Part shown: one piece after another, positions 40,804 through 50,034 of the stretch
Layout of the letters: each line of letters starts with the position of its first letter
Position numbering within the stretch: the first letter of the stretch is position 1
NCBI RefSeq assembly: GCF_041435055.1
Contig: NZ_CP108002.1
Location: 6,200,001 to 6,264,000 of the forward strand
DNA length: 64,000 nucleotides
Source: Streptomyces sp. NBC_00341
Lineage (GTDB): Bacteria > Actinomycetota > Actinomycetes > Streptomycetales > Streptomycetaceae
Reading direction: 5' to 3'
The notes under the pieces: generated by a model
Databases searched by the model: none
What the model saw: only the letters and a program-made list of their open reading frames with translations
Told to the model about the DNA's origin: nothing
Made by a program: the position numbers and the translations under genes

Positions 40804-41820
40804 TCACGCCCCCTTGCCGGTGCCGGACCCGCCGGGAGCCCCGGGGGCGGCGCCGGGCGGCTGATTGGACTGGTCGCCCCAGTGCGGTCCCACCGGCGGC
40901 GGCGCGTCTCCTCGTTCCGAGTGCGCGTGGTACTCCACGGAGTCCGCCGTCATCTGCATGAACGCCTCCTCCAGCGAGGCCCGCTGGGAACTCAGCTCAT
41001 GCAGCACGATGGAGTGCCGGGCGGCGAGCTCGCCCAGGTCCTCCGAGGCCGCGCCGTCGACCTCCAGCGTGCCGTTGCCCGACTCGACGACGACGACGCC
41101 CTCCGCGTGCAGGACGTCGCGCAGCCGCTCCTGGTCCGGCGAGCGCAGCCGCACGTAGCTGCGGGAGTTCTGGTGGATGAAGTCGGCCATCGAGGTGTCG
41201 GCCAGCAGCTTCCCCTGGCCGATCACGATCAGGTGATCCGCCGTCAGCGCCATCTCGCTCATCAGGTGCGAGGAGACGAAGATCGTCCGGCCCTCCGCGG
41301 CGAGCGCCTTCATCAGGTTCCGGATCCAGTGGATGCCCTCCGGGTCCAGACCGTTGACGGGCTCGTCGAACATCAGGATCTCGGGATCACCGAGCAGCGC
41401 CGCGGCGATGCCGAGGCGCTGACCCATACCGAGGGAGAAGCCCTTGGACTTCTTCTTGGACACCGCGGTCAGGCCGACGGTGTCCAGGACCTCCGTCACC
41501 CGGCTCCGCGGAATGCGGTTGCTCTGCGCGAGACAGAGCAGGTTGTTGTACGCGCTGCGACCGCCGTGCATCGACTTGGCTTCGAGCAGCGCGCCGATGT
41601 ACTTCAGGGGTTCTTCCAGCTCGCGGTAGCTCTTCCCGTCGATGCGTACCGATCCGCTGGTCGGGTTGTCGAGATCGAGCATCATCCGCATCGTGGTGGA
41701 CTTGCCCGCCCCGTTGGGGCCCAGAAAACCCGTCACCATTCCCGGTCTGATCCGGCACGACAACTGGTCGACGGCAACCTTTCTGCCGTAACGCTTGGTG
41801 AGGCCATCGAGCTCGATCAT
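40804..41820 (-). CDS. ABC transporter ATPase, module B
   Basis: 338 residues. Walker A GPNGAGKSTT, signature FSLGMGQRL, Walker B ILMFDEPVNGLD, and VSSHLMSEMALTADHLIVIG, which is nearly identical to module A. The C-terminal tail is short and Gly/Pro-rich. The two modules are clearly tandem duplicates, likely of different substrate or regulation. Confidence 0.93.
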   Translation of the reverse strand: MIELDGLTKRYGRKVAVDQLSCRIRPGMVTGFLGPNGAGKSTTMRMMLDLDNPTSGSVRIDGKSYRELEEPLKYIGALLEAKSMHGGRSAYNNLLCLAQSNRIPRSRVTEVLDTVGLTAVSKKKSKGFSLGMGQRLGIAAALLGDPEILMFDEPVNGLDPEGIHWIRNLMKALAAEGRTIFVSSHLMSEMALTADHLIVIGQGKLLADTSMADFIHQNSRSYVRLRSPDQERLRDVLHAEGVVVVESGNGTLEVDGAASEDLGELAARHSIVLHELSSQRASLEEAFMQMTADSVEYHAHSERGDAPPPVGPHWGDQSNQPPGAAPGAPGGSGTGKGA

Positions 41821-41841
41821 GCGTTCACGCTAGAACGGCCG

Positions 41842-41878
41842 CGCGCCCGGCGCCACCAGAAAGGCGGAACCGGGCGCG
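41842..41878 (-). terminator. Hairpin after filP
   Basis: CGCGCCCGG (41842-41850) and CCGGGCGCG (41870-41878) form a 9-pair stem, downstream of the filP stop (41941, minus strand) and before the next exporter start. Confidence 0.5.
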
Positions 41879-41940
41879 TCGGGCTCTTACCGGCCGGTGT
41901 GTCGGGGGACCACCGGTCGTTACCGCGTTGCTCCCTGGCG

Positions 41941-42879
41941 TCAGCGGGTCTGCTGGGCCGGGACGCCGCGCGAGGCGGGCTCCTCGTCGGCGGGGGTGCC
42001 GGCGGCGGCCACCGCGGCGCCGGTCAGCGTCGCCAGCATCTCGCGGACGTTGGTCAGCTGGGCGTTGATCGAGTCGCGGCGGTTGGTGAGCGCCGCCAGC
42101 TCGCGCTCCGACTCGCTGCGGATCCGGTCGGCCTTGGCGTTCGCGTCGGCCACGATGTCCTCGGACTGGCGCTGCGCGGTCTCCACCGTCTGGCGGGCCC
42201 GGCGCTCGGCGTCCGTGCGGAGCTTCTCGGCCTCCAGGCGGAGCTGCTCGGCGCGGTGCTCGATCTCGGCCAGACGCTTCTCGGCCTTGGCCTGACGGGA
42301 CGCGAGGTCGCGCTCCGACTGGTCGCGGCGCTTGGCCAGGTTGGTCTCGAAGTCCGCGGCGGCCTGGGCGGCCTTGGCGCGGGTCTCCTCGAACAGCGCG
42401 TCGGCCTCCTCGCGCTTCTGCGCGGCGTCCTTCTGCGCGTCCGAGCGGAGCGTGGTGGCCTCGCCCTTGGCCTTCTCGACGATGCGGACGCCGTCGTCCT
42501 CGGCCTTGGCCTTGCGCTCGGAAGCGAACGTCTCGGCGTCGTTGCGGACCTGCTGGGCGGCGGACTCGGCCAGCTCGCGGTGCTGCTCGGCGGCGCGACG
42601 GGCCTCTTCTCGCAGGTCCTTCGCCTCCTCCTCGGCCAGGCGCAGAATCTTCTCCACGCGCGCTCCGAGACCGGCGTACGACGGCTCCGCGTCGTTCACC
42701 TGGGCCTGGGCGTTCTGCGTTTCGAGGTGCAGCTCCTCGATGCGCTTTTCCAGAGACGTGATGCGGGCGAGAGCACTATCACGGTCGGCGACGAGCTTGG
42801 TAATGCGGTCATCCACCTGACCGCGGTCGTAACCACGCCGCACGAGCTCGAAGCCGAAGGGGGAGGAAGGGTCACTCAT
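41941..42879 (-). CDS. filP: FilP, filament-forming coiled-coil protein
   Basis: Cytoskeletal rod protein that gives hyphae mechanical strength and gathers behind the tip with DivIVA. 312 residues from ATG 42879 (MSDPSSPFGFELVRRGYDRG), the length of S. coelicolor FilP. The first 50 residues contain a DivIVA-like GYDRGQVDDRI; the rest (about 60-290) is an unbroken Ala/Glu/Arg/Lys heptad coiled coil, and the end is Ala-rich. It follows scy on the same strand after a 188-base gap. Confident from sequence pattern, length and gene order. Confidence 0.95.
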   Translation of the reverse strand: MSDPSSPFGFELVRRGYDRGQVDDRITKLVADRDSALARITSLEKRIEELHLETQNAQAQVNDAEPSYAGLGARVEKILRLAEEEAKDLREEARRAAEQHRELAESAAQQVRNDAETFASERKAKAEDDGVRIVEKAKGEATTLRSDAQKDAAQKREEADALFEETRAKAAQAAADFETNLAKRRDQSERDLASRQAKAEKRLAEIEHRAEQLRLEAEKLRTDAERRARQTVETAQRQSEDIVADANAKADRIRSESERELAALTNRRDSINAQLTNVREMLATLTGAAVAAAGTPADEEPASRGVPAQQTR

Positions 42880-43067
42880 GGGGTTCCTGTCGAAGTAAGA
42901 CCGGTGAGGTGATAGAGGGAATCCTAGGGGCCCGGACGGCGTGTCATCGAGCAGATGACTGTTTGATCTGGAGAATGACACCCCTTTTGAGTGGCTAACC
43001 CGCGCAGGCCTTGCCACTCGGAGGGCTGAATGTTCCCGCCGGACCGCGGAAGCCCGCCGGACACGTC

Positions 43068-46000
43068 CTACCCATCGGACGGCTTGCCACTCGAACGAGT
43101 GCCCGCTGTCGCGCCTGCCTTGACGCTGTCGGCGGCCTTACCGCCCGCCGCGGGGGTCTCGAAAGACTCCAACGCCTCCAGCACGTCCTGGACACGGGAG
43201 ATCTCCGTGTTGATGTCGGCGCGCCTGCGTACCAGGACGTCGAGTTCGCGCCGGCCCTCGTCCACCGTCCGCTTGGCCTCGGACTCGGCGTCGGACCGCA
43301 GCTTCTCCGCCTCGCGCACCAGGCTGGCCTTCTTCTGCTCGGCCTCCTTGAGCAGCGACTCGGCCCGCTTCACGGCGGCGATCCGGACCTTGCTCGCCTC
43401 CGAATTCGCGTCGGCCAGCAGCTCCTTGGCCTTCTCCGCCGCTTCCTCGCGCTGTTCGGTCGCCGCCCTCATCAGGTTGTCGACGCGCTCGCCGGCCGTC
43501 TTCATCTGCTCGGAGGTCTCCCGCCGGGCCCGGTCGTGCATCTCCTCGATCTCGCTCTCCAGGCGGGTCCTGAGCTCCTCGGCCCGCTCCCGGATCGCGG
43601 TGGCGTCCCGGCGCGCGCCGACCAGCAGCTCGTCCGCGTCCGTCCGGGCCCGCTCCACCAGGGAGTTGCCCTCGACGGTGGCGTCGGAGGTGATCCGGAC
43701 CGCCTCGTTCCGAGCCGCTCCGACCATGGTGTCGGCCTGCTCCTCGGCCTCGGTGGCGGCGCGGAGCGCCTCCTCCTGGGCCTTGTTGATCAGCTGGTCG
43801 GCCTGGACCGCGGCGTCGGCCCGGCGCTTCGAAGCCGATTCGCGGGCCTCGTCCAGCAGCCGGTCCGCCTCCTGGCGGGCCTCGGCACGCATCTGCTCGG
43901 CCGCCGCCTCCGCGTCGCTCCGCAGCCGCTCCGACTCCTCGCGGGTGCGGGCCGCGTGCTCCTGCGCGGAACCGACGGTGGCCGCCGCCTCCGCCCGCAG
44001 CCGCTCCGACTCGGCCGCCGCCTCGTCGCCGACCCGGGCCGCCTGCTGCGCCGCCTCGGTACGGAGGCGCTCGCTCTCGGCGGTCGCCTCGGACATCAGA
44101 CGGTCGGCCTGGACCGCCGCCTCCGAGCGCATCCGGTTGGCGTCCTCGCGGGCCTCGGCCCGGCTGCGCGCCGCGTCCTGCTCGGCGGAGGCCAGCGCGT
44201 CGGATGCCTCGGTCCGCATCCGCTGGCTGTACTCCGCGGTGTCGGAGCGCAGCTTCTCGGACTCCGTGATCGCGTCGGAGACCGTCCGCTCGGCCATCGC
44301 CTTCGCGGCCTCGGTCTCCTCGTTCGCGACCGAGCGGATCCGGGCGGCGTCCTCACCGGCCCGCTCCCGCTCGGAGTGCGCGTCGGCGCGGAGCCGGTCC
44401 GCCTCCTCCTGCGCCTCGGACTTCGTCCGCTCCGCGACGTGCTCCGCGGTGGAGCGCAGCCCGGCGATCTCCGCCTCCGCCTGCTCCTGGAGCCCGCTGA
44501 CCGCGTCCCGTACCTGCTGGGCGGTCTGCTCGGCGGTGGAGACCATCTCGGTCGCCCGGCCGTCCGCCTCCTCGACCAGCCGCTGGGCCTCCGCCTGCGC
44601 CTCCTCGACCCGCTTGCGGGCGGAGGCGAGGAGCTCCTCGCTCTGCTCGCGGGCCCGCTCGCGCTCCTGGTCGGCCTCGCCGCGCGCCGCGTCGAGCGTC
44701 TCCTGCGCCTCGCGGCGGCGCCGGTTCGCCTCCTCCTGGGCGGCGGCCAGCGCCTCCGCGGCCTCCGTGCCCACCCGCTCGGCGGCGGCAGAGGCCTCTG
44801 AGCGCACCCGGTCGGCACTCTCCTGCGCCTCGGTCTTGAGCCGTTCCGCCTCCGCGGCCGCCTCGCTCCGCAGCCGTACGGCGACGGACTCGCCCTCCGC
44901 ACGGGACTGCGAGGCATCGGCGGCGGCCTCGTCGCGCAGCCGCTGGGCCTCGGCCTCCGCCTGCTCCTGGAGGGTGCGCAGCCGCTCGGCGGCCTCGGAC
45001 CGCAGCCGCTCGGCCTCCTCGCTCGCCTCGCGCCGGACGCGCTCCGCGTCGGTGCGCGCCTCGGTCAGTGCCTGCTCGGCCGCGGTGACCCTGGACTCGG
45101 CCTCCGTGTGCAGCCGGGTCAGCTCCTCTGCCGCCTCCGCCTGCCGTGCCGCGACCGCGCGCTCGGTCTCCTCGCGCAGCTCCGTCGCGGCCTGCTCGGC
45201 CGCGGACGTCGTCGCCTCGACCAGCTCCTCGGCCTCGGCACGCAGCGTCTCCGCCTCGGCGTGGGCCCGCTCCAGGGCCTCCTCCGCCTGCTTCTTCAGC
45301 GTCGCCGCGCGCTCGGTGGCCTCGGTGCGGACCCGCTCGCTCTCGGTTCCGGCGGCGCCGCGCAGCTCCTCCGCGTCGGCCTTCGCCTTGGCGAGGAGCT
45401 CCTCCGCGGTCTTCGCGCCCTCCTCGATCTGCTGGACGGCCTCCCGGCGGGCCTCGCCGCGGATCCGCTCGCCCTCGGCGACCGCCTCGGAGCGCAGCTG
45501 CTCGGCCTCGCCGCGCAGCCGGCGGGCCTCCTCCTGGAGCTCGACCGTCTTGGCCCGGTACTCCTTGGTGTCGTCCTTGGCCGCGCCCTTGAGCTGGTCG
45601 GCCTGCTCGGTGGCCTCACCGCGCAGCCGGTCCGCCTCTGCCTCGGCCTCGCGGCGGATCCGGTCCGCCTCCTCGCTCGCCGCGCGGGTGGTCGACTTCG
45701 CGTCGTCCGACGCCTTGGTCAGCACCTCCTCGGCGGCGCGGGCCGCCTTGGCGAGCTGGGCCGCGGCGTCCTCCGCGGCGGCGGTACGGGCGTCGTCGGC
45801 GGCCTCGGAGCGGAGCCGGTCCGCCTCTGCGCGGGCGTCGGCGAGCGCCTGCTCGGCCTCCGCCTTCAGCGATTCGGCGTCCTTGGTGGCCTCGCCGACC
45901 AGCCGGGCGATCTCCGACTTGGCGGTACGGGTGCGCTGCTCGTTCTGCGACTCGGCGCCGGCCAGCCGCTTGACCGCGGCCTCCTTGGCCTCCGAGAGGA

Positions 46001-46850
46001 CCTTCTCGGCCTCCACGCGGGCCTCGCGCAGCTGCGTCTCGGCCTCCTGCATGCGCTGCTCGGCCGTCCGGTTCAGCTCGGCGGTCCGCTGCCGGGTCTG
46101 GTCGGTCTCGGCCGTCGTGGACGAACGCAGCTGCTCGGCGTGGGTGGTGGCCTCCTGCGCCTGGCTCGACGCGGCGTTCAGCATCCGCTCGGCGTCCTTG
46201 CGGGCCCGCAGCAGGATCGACTCGGCCTCCGAGCGGGCGGACTCCGCCTCGGAGCCCAGCCGCTGCCGCGTCTCGTCCGCCAGCCGGCCGGCCTCCGCAC
46301 GGGCGGCGGCCAGCGCCTGCTCGGACTCGGCCCGCGACTCCTCCAGCAGCCGGCGGGCCTGGGACTCGGTCCTGGCCCGCAGCTGCTCGGCCCACGCGAC
46401 GTTCTCGTTGACATGCGACTCGACGGTCTGGCGGCGCTCCGCCAGCTCCTGGTCGAGCCGCTGGCGCCGCTGCACGGCCTCGTTGTGCAGCTCGGCCTGG
46501 AGCCGCGCCTGGTGCTCGGCGTGCTCCTGGAGGATCCGCTGCGTCTGCGCACGGGCGTCGCGCAGCTCGCGCTCGGCGTCGGTGCGCAGCTGCTCGGCCT
46601 GGATCTGGGCGTTACGGAGCAACTGCTCCGCCTGGTAGCCGATGTCCGCGCTGTCGTACGCGGGACGGGTCGCCAGACTGCGGCGGGCCTCGTGCAGCTT
46701 GGCGCGCAAGACCTCGACCTGGTAACCGAGGTCCTCGGCGTGCTGGACGGCCTTCTCCCGGTCGGTCTTCAGCCGGTCCATCTCGGCCTCGAACCGCGAG
46801 AGATGGTCGTCTTCAGCCCGGTGGCTCTCCTGGCGTTCGTAGCCCCGCAC
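43068..46850 (-). CDS. scy: Scy, large coiled-coil polarity organiser
   Basis: Scaffold of the hyphal tip complex (polarisome) that recruits DivIVA and FilP. 1260 residues from GTG 46850 (VRGYERQESHRAEDDHL), preferred over ATG 46943, which would add a stretch with no coiled coil. After a 70-residue head, nearly the whole protein is Ala/Glu/Arg coiled coil with irregular 10-, 11- and 7-residue spacing (recurring EAERLRSEA-type units), ending in a short Gly/Ser/Ala-rich tail. Such long repeats are the reason a long antisense frame exists on the other strand. Downstream filP forms a second unit. Confidence 0.95.
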   Translation of the reverse strand: MRGYERQESHRAEDDHLSRFEAEMDRLKTDREKAVQHAEDLGYQVEVLRAKLHEARRSLATRPAYDSADIGYQAEQLLRNAQIQAEQLRTDAERELRDARAQTQRILQEHAEHQARLQAELHNEAVQRRQRLDQELAERRQTVESHVNENVAWAEQLRARTESQARRLLEESRAESEQALAAARAEAGRLADETRQRLGSEAESARSEAESILLRARKDAERMLNAASSQAQEATTHAEQLRSSTTAETDQTRQRTAELNRTAEQRMQEAETQLREARVEAEKVLSEAKEAAVKRLAGAESQNEQRTRTAKSEIARLVGEATKDAESLKAEAEQALADARAEADRLRSEAADDARTAAAEDAAAQLAKAARAAEEVLTKASDDAKSTTRAASEEADRIRREAEAEADRLRGEATEQADQLKGAAKDDTKEYRAKTVELQEEARRLRGEAEQLRSEAVAEGERIRGEARREAVQQIEEGAKTAEELLAKAKADAEELRGAAGTESERVRTEATERAATLKKQAEEALERAHAEAETLRAEAEELVEATTSAAEQAATELREETERAVAARQAEAAEELTRLHTEAESRVTAAEQALTEARTDAERVRREASEEAERLRSEAAERLRTLQEQAEAEAQRLRDEAAADASQSRAEGESVAVRLRSEAAAEAERLKTEAQESADRVRSEASAAAERVGTEAAEALAAAQEEANRRRREAQETLDAARGEADQERERAREQSEELLASARKRVEEAQAEAQRLVEEADGRATEMVSTAEQTAQQVRDAVSGLQEQAEAEIAGLRSTAEHVAERTKSEAQEEADRLRADAHSERERAGEDAARIRSVANEETEAAKAMAERTVSDAITESEKLRSDTAEYSQRMRTEASDALASAEQDAARSRAEAREDANRMRSEAAVQADRLMSEATAESERLRTEAAQQAARVGDEAAAESERLRAEAAATVGSAQEHAARTREESERLRSDAEAAAEQMRAEARQEADRLLDEARESASKRRADAAVQADQLINKAQEEALRAATEAEEQADTMVGAARNEAVRITSDATVEGNSLVERARTDADELLVGARRDATAIRERAEELRTRLESEIEEMHDRARRETSEQMKTAGERVDNLMRAATEQREEAAEKAKELLADANSEASKVRIAAVKRAESLLKEAEQKKASLVREAEKLRSDAESEAKRTVDEGRRELDVLVRRRADINTEISRVQDVLEALESFETPAAGGKAADSVKAGATAGTRSSGKPSDG

Positions 46851-47018
46851 TGCGCGGTCCCATCCTTCCCGAGCTCTCAACTCTGTTCGAGTCTGTTCGA
46901 GCAGGGGAGACCCCAACCCTGGTCGCAAACTCCACACGAGCACCGTCCGCCGGCGAACGGTCCCCCGGGGAATGGTGACAGATCAACGGCTGAGGACGCG
47001 GCGCGGCCCCGATCCGGC

Positions 47019-47052
47019 CCCGGCCCGGAACAGCCCACTCTACCGGGCCGGG
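47019..47052 (-). terminator. Hairpin after the epimerase gene
   Basis: CCCGGCCCGG (47019-47028) and CCGGGCCGGG (47043-47052), a 10-pair stem with a 14-base loop, immediately downstream of the mce stop at 47075 on the minus strand and upstream of the scy promoter. Confidence 0.7.
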
Positions 47053-47074
47053 TATCCCTGAGAAGATGCTGTCG

Positions 47075-47503
47075 TCAGTGCTCTGGCTTGGACGTGACCA
47101 GTTCGGTCAGGACACCGTGGCAGTCCTTGGGGTGCAGGAAGGTGATCCGGGACCCCATCGAACCCGTCCTGGGCTCGTCGTACAGCACCCTGACGCCCTT
47201 CTCCCGGATGTCCGCGGCGTCCGCGTCCACGTCGGCCGTACCGAAGGCGATGTGGTGCACGCCCTCGCCGTTCTTGGCCAGCCATTTGCCGACCGCGGAG
47301 TCCTCGCGCACCGGTTCCAGCAGCTGGAGGTAGGAGGCGCCGCCGTCCGACGTCTCGTTGATCTTGAGCATGGCCTCGCGTACGCCCTGCTCCTCGTTGA
47401 CTTCGGTGTGGAAGACCTCGAACCCGTAGGTCGAGCGGTAGAACTCGACGGTGGCGTCGAGGTCGAAACAGGCGATCCCGATGTGGTCGATTCGCGTCAG
47501 CAT
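47075..47503 (-). CDS. mce: Methylmalonyl-CoA epimerase
   Basis: Interconverts (2R)- and (2S)-methylmalonyl-CoA in propionyl-CoA metabolism. 142 residues from ATG 47503 (MLTRIDHIGIACFDLDATV); glyoxalase/VOC fold with two repeated beta-alpha-beta-beta-beta units. Metal ligands are visible as His7 (IDHIGIA), His in GVHHIAFGTAD, and Glu in LTELVT. Divergent from the thiolase gene by 135 bases. Confidence 0.95.
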   Translation of the reverse strand: MLTRIDHIGIACFDLDATVEFYRSTYGFEVFHTEVNEEQGVREAMLKINETSDGGASYLQLLEPVREDSAVGKWLAKNGEGVHHIAFGTADVDADAADIREKGVRVLYDEPRTGSMGSRITFLHPKDCHGVLTELVTSKPEH

Positions 47504-47595
47504 GGGAACAGTGCAGCGCTCCACGGGTGGTTACGCAACGTGCGCGCGATCACACTCGCAGCCGGATGACGGGTGCGGTACCGCTCAGTACATTC

Positions 47596-47615
47596 AAGTA
47601 AACCCTCGTTCACTT
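47596..47615. promoter_or_regulatory. Inverted repeat overlapping the thiolase promoter
   Basis: AAGTAAAC (47596-47603), spacer CCTC, GTTCACTT (47608-47615): an 8-base inverted repeat with one mismatch. It overlaps a plausible promoter, -35 TTCAAG (47593-47598) and -10 TCTAAT (47615-47620), spacing 16. The gap between mce and thiolase is shared, so a repressor here could control both. Confidence 0.55.
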
Positions 47616-47637
47616 CTAATCCAAGGGGCTGCGCCTC

Positions 47638-48840
47638 ATGTCAGGAACGACCGGTACGACTTCTGTGATCGTCGCGGGCGCCCGTACGCCCATGGGCCGT
47701 CTCCTCGGCTCGCTGAAGAGCTTCTCCGGGGCGGACCTCGGCGGCTTCGCCATCAAGGCGGCGCTGGAGCGGGCCGGCATCGGCGGCGACCAGGTCGAGT
47801 ACGTGATCATGGGCCAGGTGCTGCAGGCCGGGGCGGGGCAGATCCCGGCACGGCAGGCCGCGGTCAAGGCCGGCATCCCTTTGAGCGTCCCGGCGCTCAC
47901 CGTCAACAAGGTGTGCCTCTCCGGGCTCGACGCCATCGCGCTGGCCGACCAGCTGATCCGCGCGGGTGAGTTCGACATCGTGGTGGCCGGCGGCCAGGAG
48001 TCCATGACGAACGCCCCGCACCTGCTCCCGAAGTCGCGCGAGGGCCACAAGTACGGCGCGATCGAGATGCTCGACTCGATGGCGTACGACGGCCTGACCG
48101 ACGCCTACGAGAACATCCCGATGGGCGAGTCCACCGAGAAGCACAACACCCGCCTCGGCCTTGACCGCGCCGCCCAGGACGAGATCGGCGCCCAGTCCCA
48201 CCAGCGCGCCGCCGCCGCCCAGAAGAACGGGCTGTTCGAGGCCGAGATCACCCCGGTCGAGATCCCGCAGCGCAAGGGCGACCCGGTCCTCTTCGCCAAG
48301 GACGAGGGCATCCGCCCCGAGACGACCGCCGAGTCGCTCGGCAAGCTGCGCCCCGCCTTCGCCAAGGACGGCACGATCACCGCCGGCACCTCCTCGCAGA
48401 TCTCCGACGGCGCCGCCGCGGTCGTCGTCATGAGCAGGGCCAAGGCCGAGGCGCTCGGCCTCGACTGGATCGCGGAGATCGGCGCCCACGGCAATGTGGC
48501 GGGCCCGGACAACTCGCTCCAGTCCCAGCCGTCCAACGCGATCCGGCACGCCCTCAAGAAGGAGGGCATCGGCGTCGAGGACCTCGACCTCATCGAGATC
48601 AACGAGGCGTTCGCGGCCGTCGCCGTCCAGTCCATGAAGGACCTCGGCGTCACCTCGGAGAAGGTCAACGTCAACGGCGGCGCCATCGCGCTCGGTCACC
48701 CGATCGGGATGTCCGGCGCCCGGGTGGTGCTGCACCTGGCGCTGGAGCTGAAGCGGCGCGGCGGCGGTACCGGGGCGGCGGCGCTGTGCGGCGGCGGCGG
48801 TCAGGGCGACGCGCTGATCCTCCGCGTTCCGGGCAAGTAG
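47638..48840 (+). CDS. Acetyl-CoA C-acetyltransferase (thiolase)
   Basis: Joins or splits acetyl-CoA and acetoacetyl-CoA. 400 residues with all catalytic residues: nucleophilic Cys93 ([10 protein letters not shown]), His354 ([11 protein letters not shown]) and Cys384 ([11 protein letters not shown]). ATG 47638 has a weak AAGGGGC ribosome site. It is followed at 49 bases by meaB, probably in one transcript. Length and motifs fit a degradative/biosynthetic class II thiolase. Confidence 0.95.
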   Translation: MSGTTGTTSVIVAGARTPMGRLLGSLKSFSGADLGGFAIKAALERAGIGGDQVEYVIMGQVLQAGAGQIPARQAAVKAGIPLSVPALTVNKVCLSGLDAIALADQLIRAGEFDIVVAGGQESMTNAPHLLPKSREGHKYGAIEMLDSMAYDGLTDAYENIPMGESTEKHNTRLGLDRAAQDEIGAQSHQRAAAAQKNGLFEAEITPVEIPQRKGDPVLFAKDEGIRPETTAESLGKLRPAFAKDGTITAGTSSQISDGAAAVVVMSRAKAEALGLDWIAEIGAHGNVAGPDNSLQSQPSNAIRHALKKEGIGVEDLDLIEINEAFAAVAVQSMKDLGVTSEKVNVNGGAIALGHPIGMSGARVVLHLALELKRRGGGTGAAALCGGGGQGDALILRVPGK

Positions 48841-48889
48841 CGGGCAGTACGCAGAACACGCAGCGAGCGAGCGAGTGAACGGAGCGGTG

Positions 48890-49849
48890 ATGGTGGACGT
48901 CCCCACCCTGGTGGAGCAGGCCCGCGAGGGCAGGCCCCGGGCCGTGGCCCGGCTGATCTCCCTGGTGGAGGGGGCGTCGCCGCAACTGCGTGAGGTGATG
49001 GCGGCCCTCGCGCCGCTGGCGGGCAACGCCTACGTCGTCGGACTGACCGGCTCGCCCGGTGTCGGCAAGTCGACATCGACCTCGGCGCTCGTCTCCGCGT
49101 ACCGGCGCCAGGGCAGGCGGGTCGCCGTGCTCGCCGTCGACCCGTCCTCACCGTTCTCCGGCGGCGCGCTCCTCGGCGACCGGGTCCGGATGTCGGACCA
49201 CGCCTCCGACCCGGGCGTCTACATCCGCTCCATGGCCACCCGGGGCCACCTGGGCGGCCTCGCCTGGTCGGCCCCGCAGGCGATCCGGGTGCTGGACGCG
49301 GCGGGCTGCGACGTGATCCTGGTGGAGACCGTGGGCGTCGGCCAGTCCGAGGTGGAGATCGCCTCCCAGGCCGACACCTCCGTCGTCCTGCTCGCCCCCG
49401 GTATGGGCGACGGAATCCAGGCGGCCAAGGCCGGGATCCTGGAGATCGGCGACGTGTACGTGGTCAACAAGGCCGACCGGGACGGCGCGGACGCCACCGC
49501 CCGCGAGCTGAACCACATGCTGGGCCTCGGGGCGTCCCGGGGCCCCGGCGACTGGCGGCCGCCGATCGTGAAGACGGTCGCCGCCCGGGGCGAGGGCATC
49601 GACGAGGTCGTCGAGGCGCTGGAGAAGCACCGGGCGTGGATGGAGGAGCACGGGGTGCTCGCGGAGCGCCGCGCCTCCCGCGCCGCCCACGAGGTCGAGA
49701 CGATCGCGGTCACCCGGCTCCGCGAACGCATCGGGGACCTGCACGGCGACCGGCGCCTGGGCGCCCTCGCGGAACGCATCGTGGCGGGCCGGCTCGACCC
49801 GTACACGGCGGCGGACGAACTGGTGGCGGGACTGACGGGGGAGGCCTGA
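48890..49849 (+). CDS. meaB: MeaB, methylmalonyl-CoA mutase GTPase chaperone
   Basis: G-protein that gates cofactor loading and protects methylmalonyl-CoA mutase. 319 residues from ATG 48890 (GGAG at 48881-48884; GTG 48875 is an alternative). Walker A GSPGVGKST (about 54-62), LAVDPSSPFSGGALLGDRVRM and ETVGVGQSE, with the base motif NKAD. The mutase genes are not in this window; the neighbour thiolase and mce fit the pathway. Confidence 0.94.
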   Translation: MVDVPTLVEQAREGRPRAVARLISLVEGASPQLREVMAALAPLAGNAYVVGLTGSPGVGKSTSTSALVSAYRRQGRRVAVLAVDPSSPFSGGALLGDRVRMSDHASDPGVYIRSMATRGHLGGLAWSAPQAIRVLDAAGCDVILVETVGVGQSEVEIASQADTSVVLLAPGMGDGIQAAKAGILEIGDVYVVNKADRDGADATARELNHMLGLGASRGPGDWRPPIVKTVAARGEGIDEVVEALEKHRAWMEEHGVLAERRASRAAHEVETIAVTRLRERIGDLHGDRRLGALAERIVAGRLDPYTAADELVAGLTGEA

Positions 49850-49861
49850 GGCTCGCCCCCT

Positions 49862-49901
49862 CCCCTCCCCGGCGCGGCGTGCGGGCAGCGCCGGGGAGGG
49901 G
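49862..49901 (+). terminator. Terminator after meaB
   Basis: CCCCTCCCCGGCGC (49862-49875) pairs perfectly with GCGCCGGGGAGGGG (49888-49901), 14 pairs, 12-base loop. No T run. Confidence 0.8.
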
Positions 49902-50034
49902 GTCCGCCGCACTGAGGCGACGTCAGTTATGGGCCAAGGAAGTGCTGTTCGCGTATCTCGCCCTGCCGCACCCGCCCCGTACGTGACACGATTGCCGCCG
50001 GTCACGTGTCATGCGCGCCAGGGGGGAGTGGCAC

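Noticed and set aside
43030..46638. Very long plus-strand open frame (about 1200 codons) opposite scy
   Set aside because: It is the mirror of a coiled-coil gene with biased codons; it reads as Ser/Arg/Ala-rich low complexity with no start site or domain.
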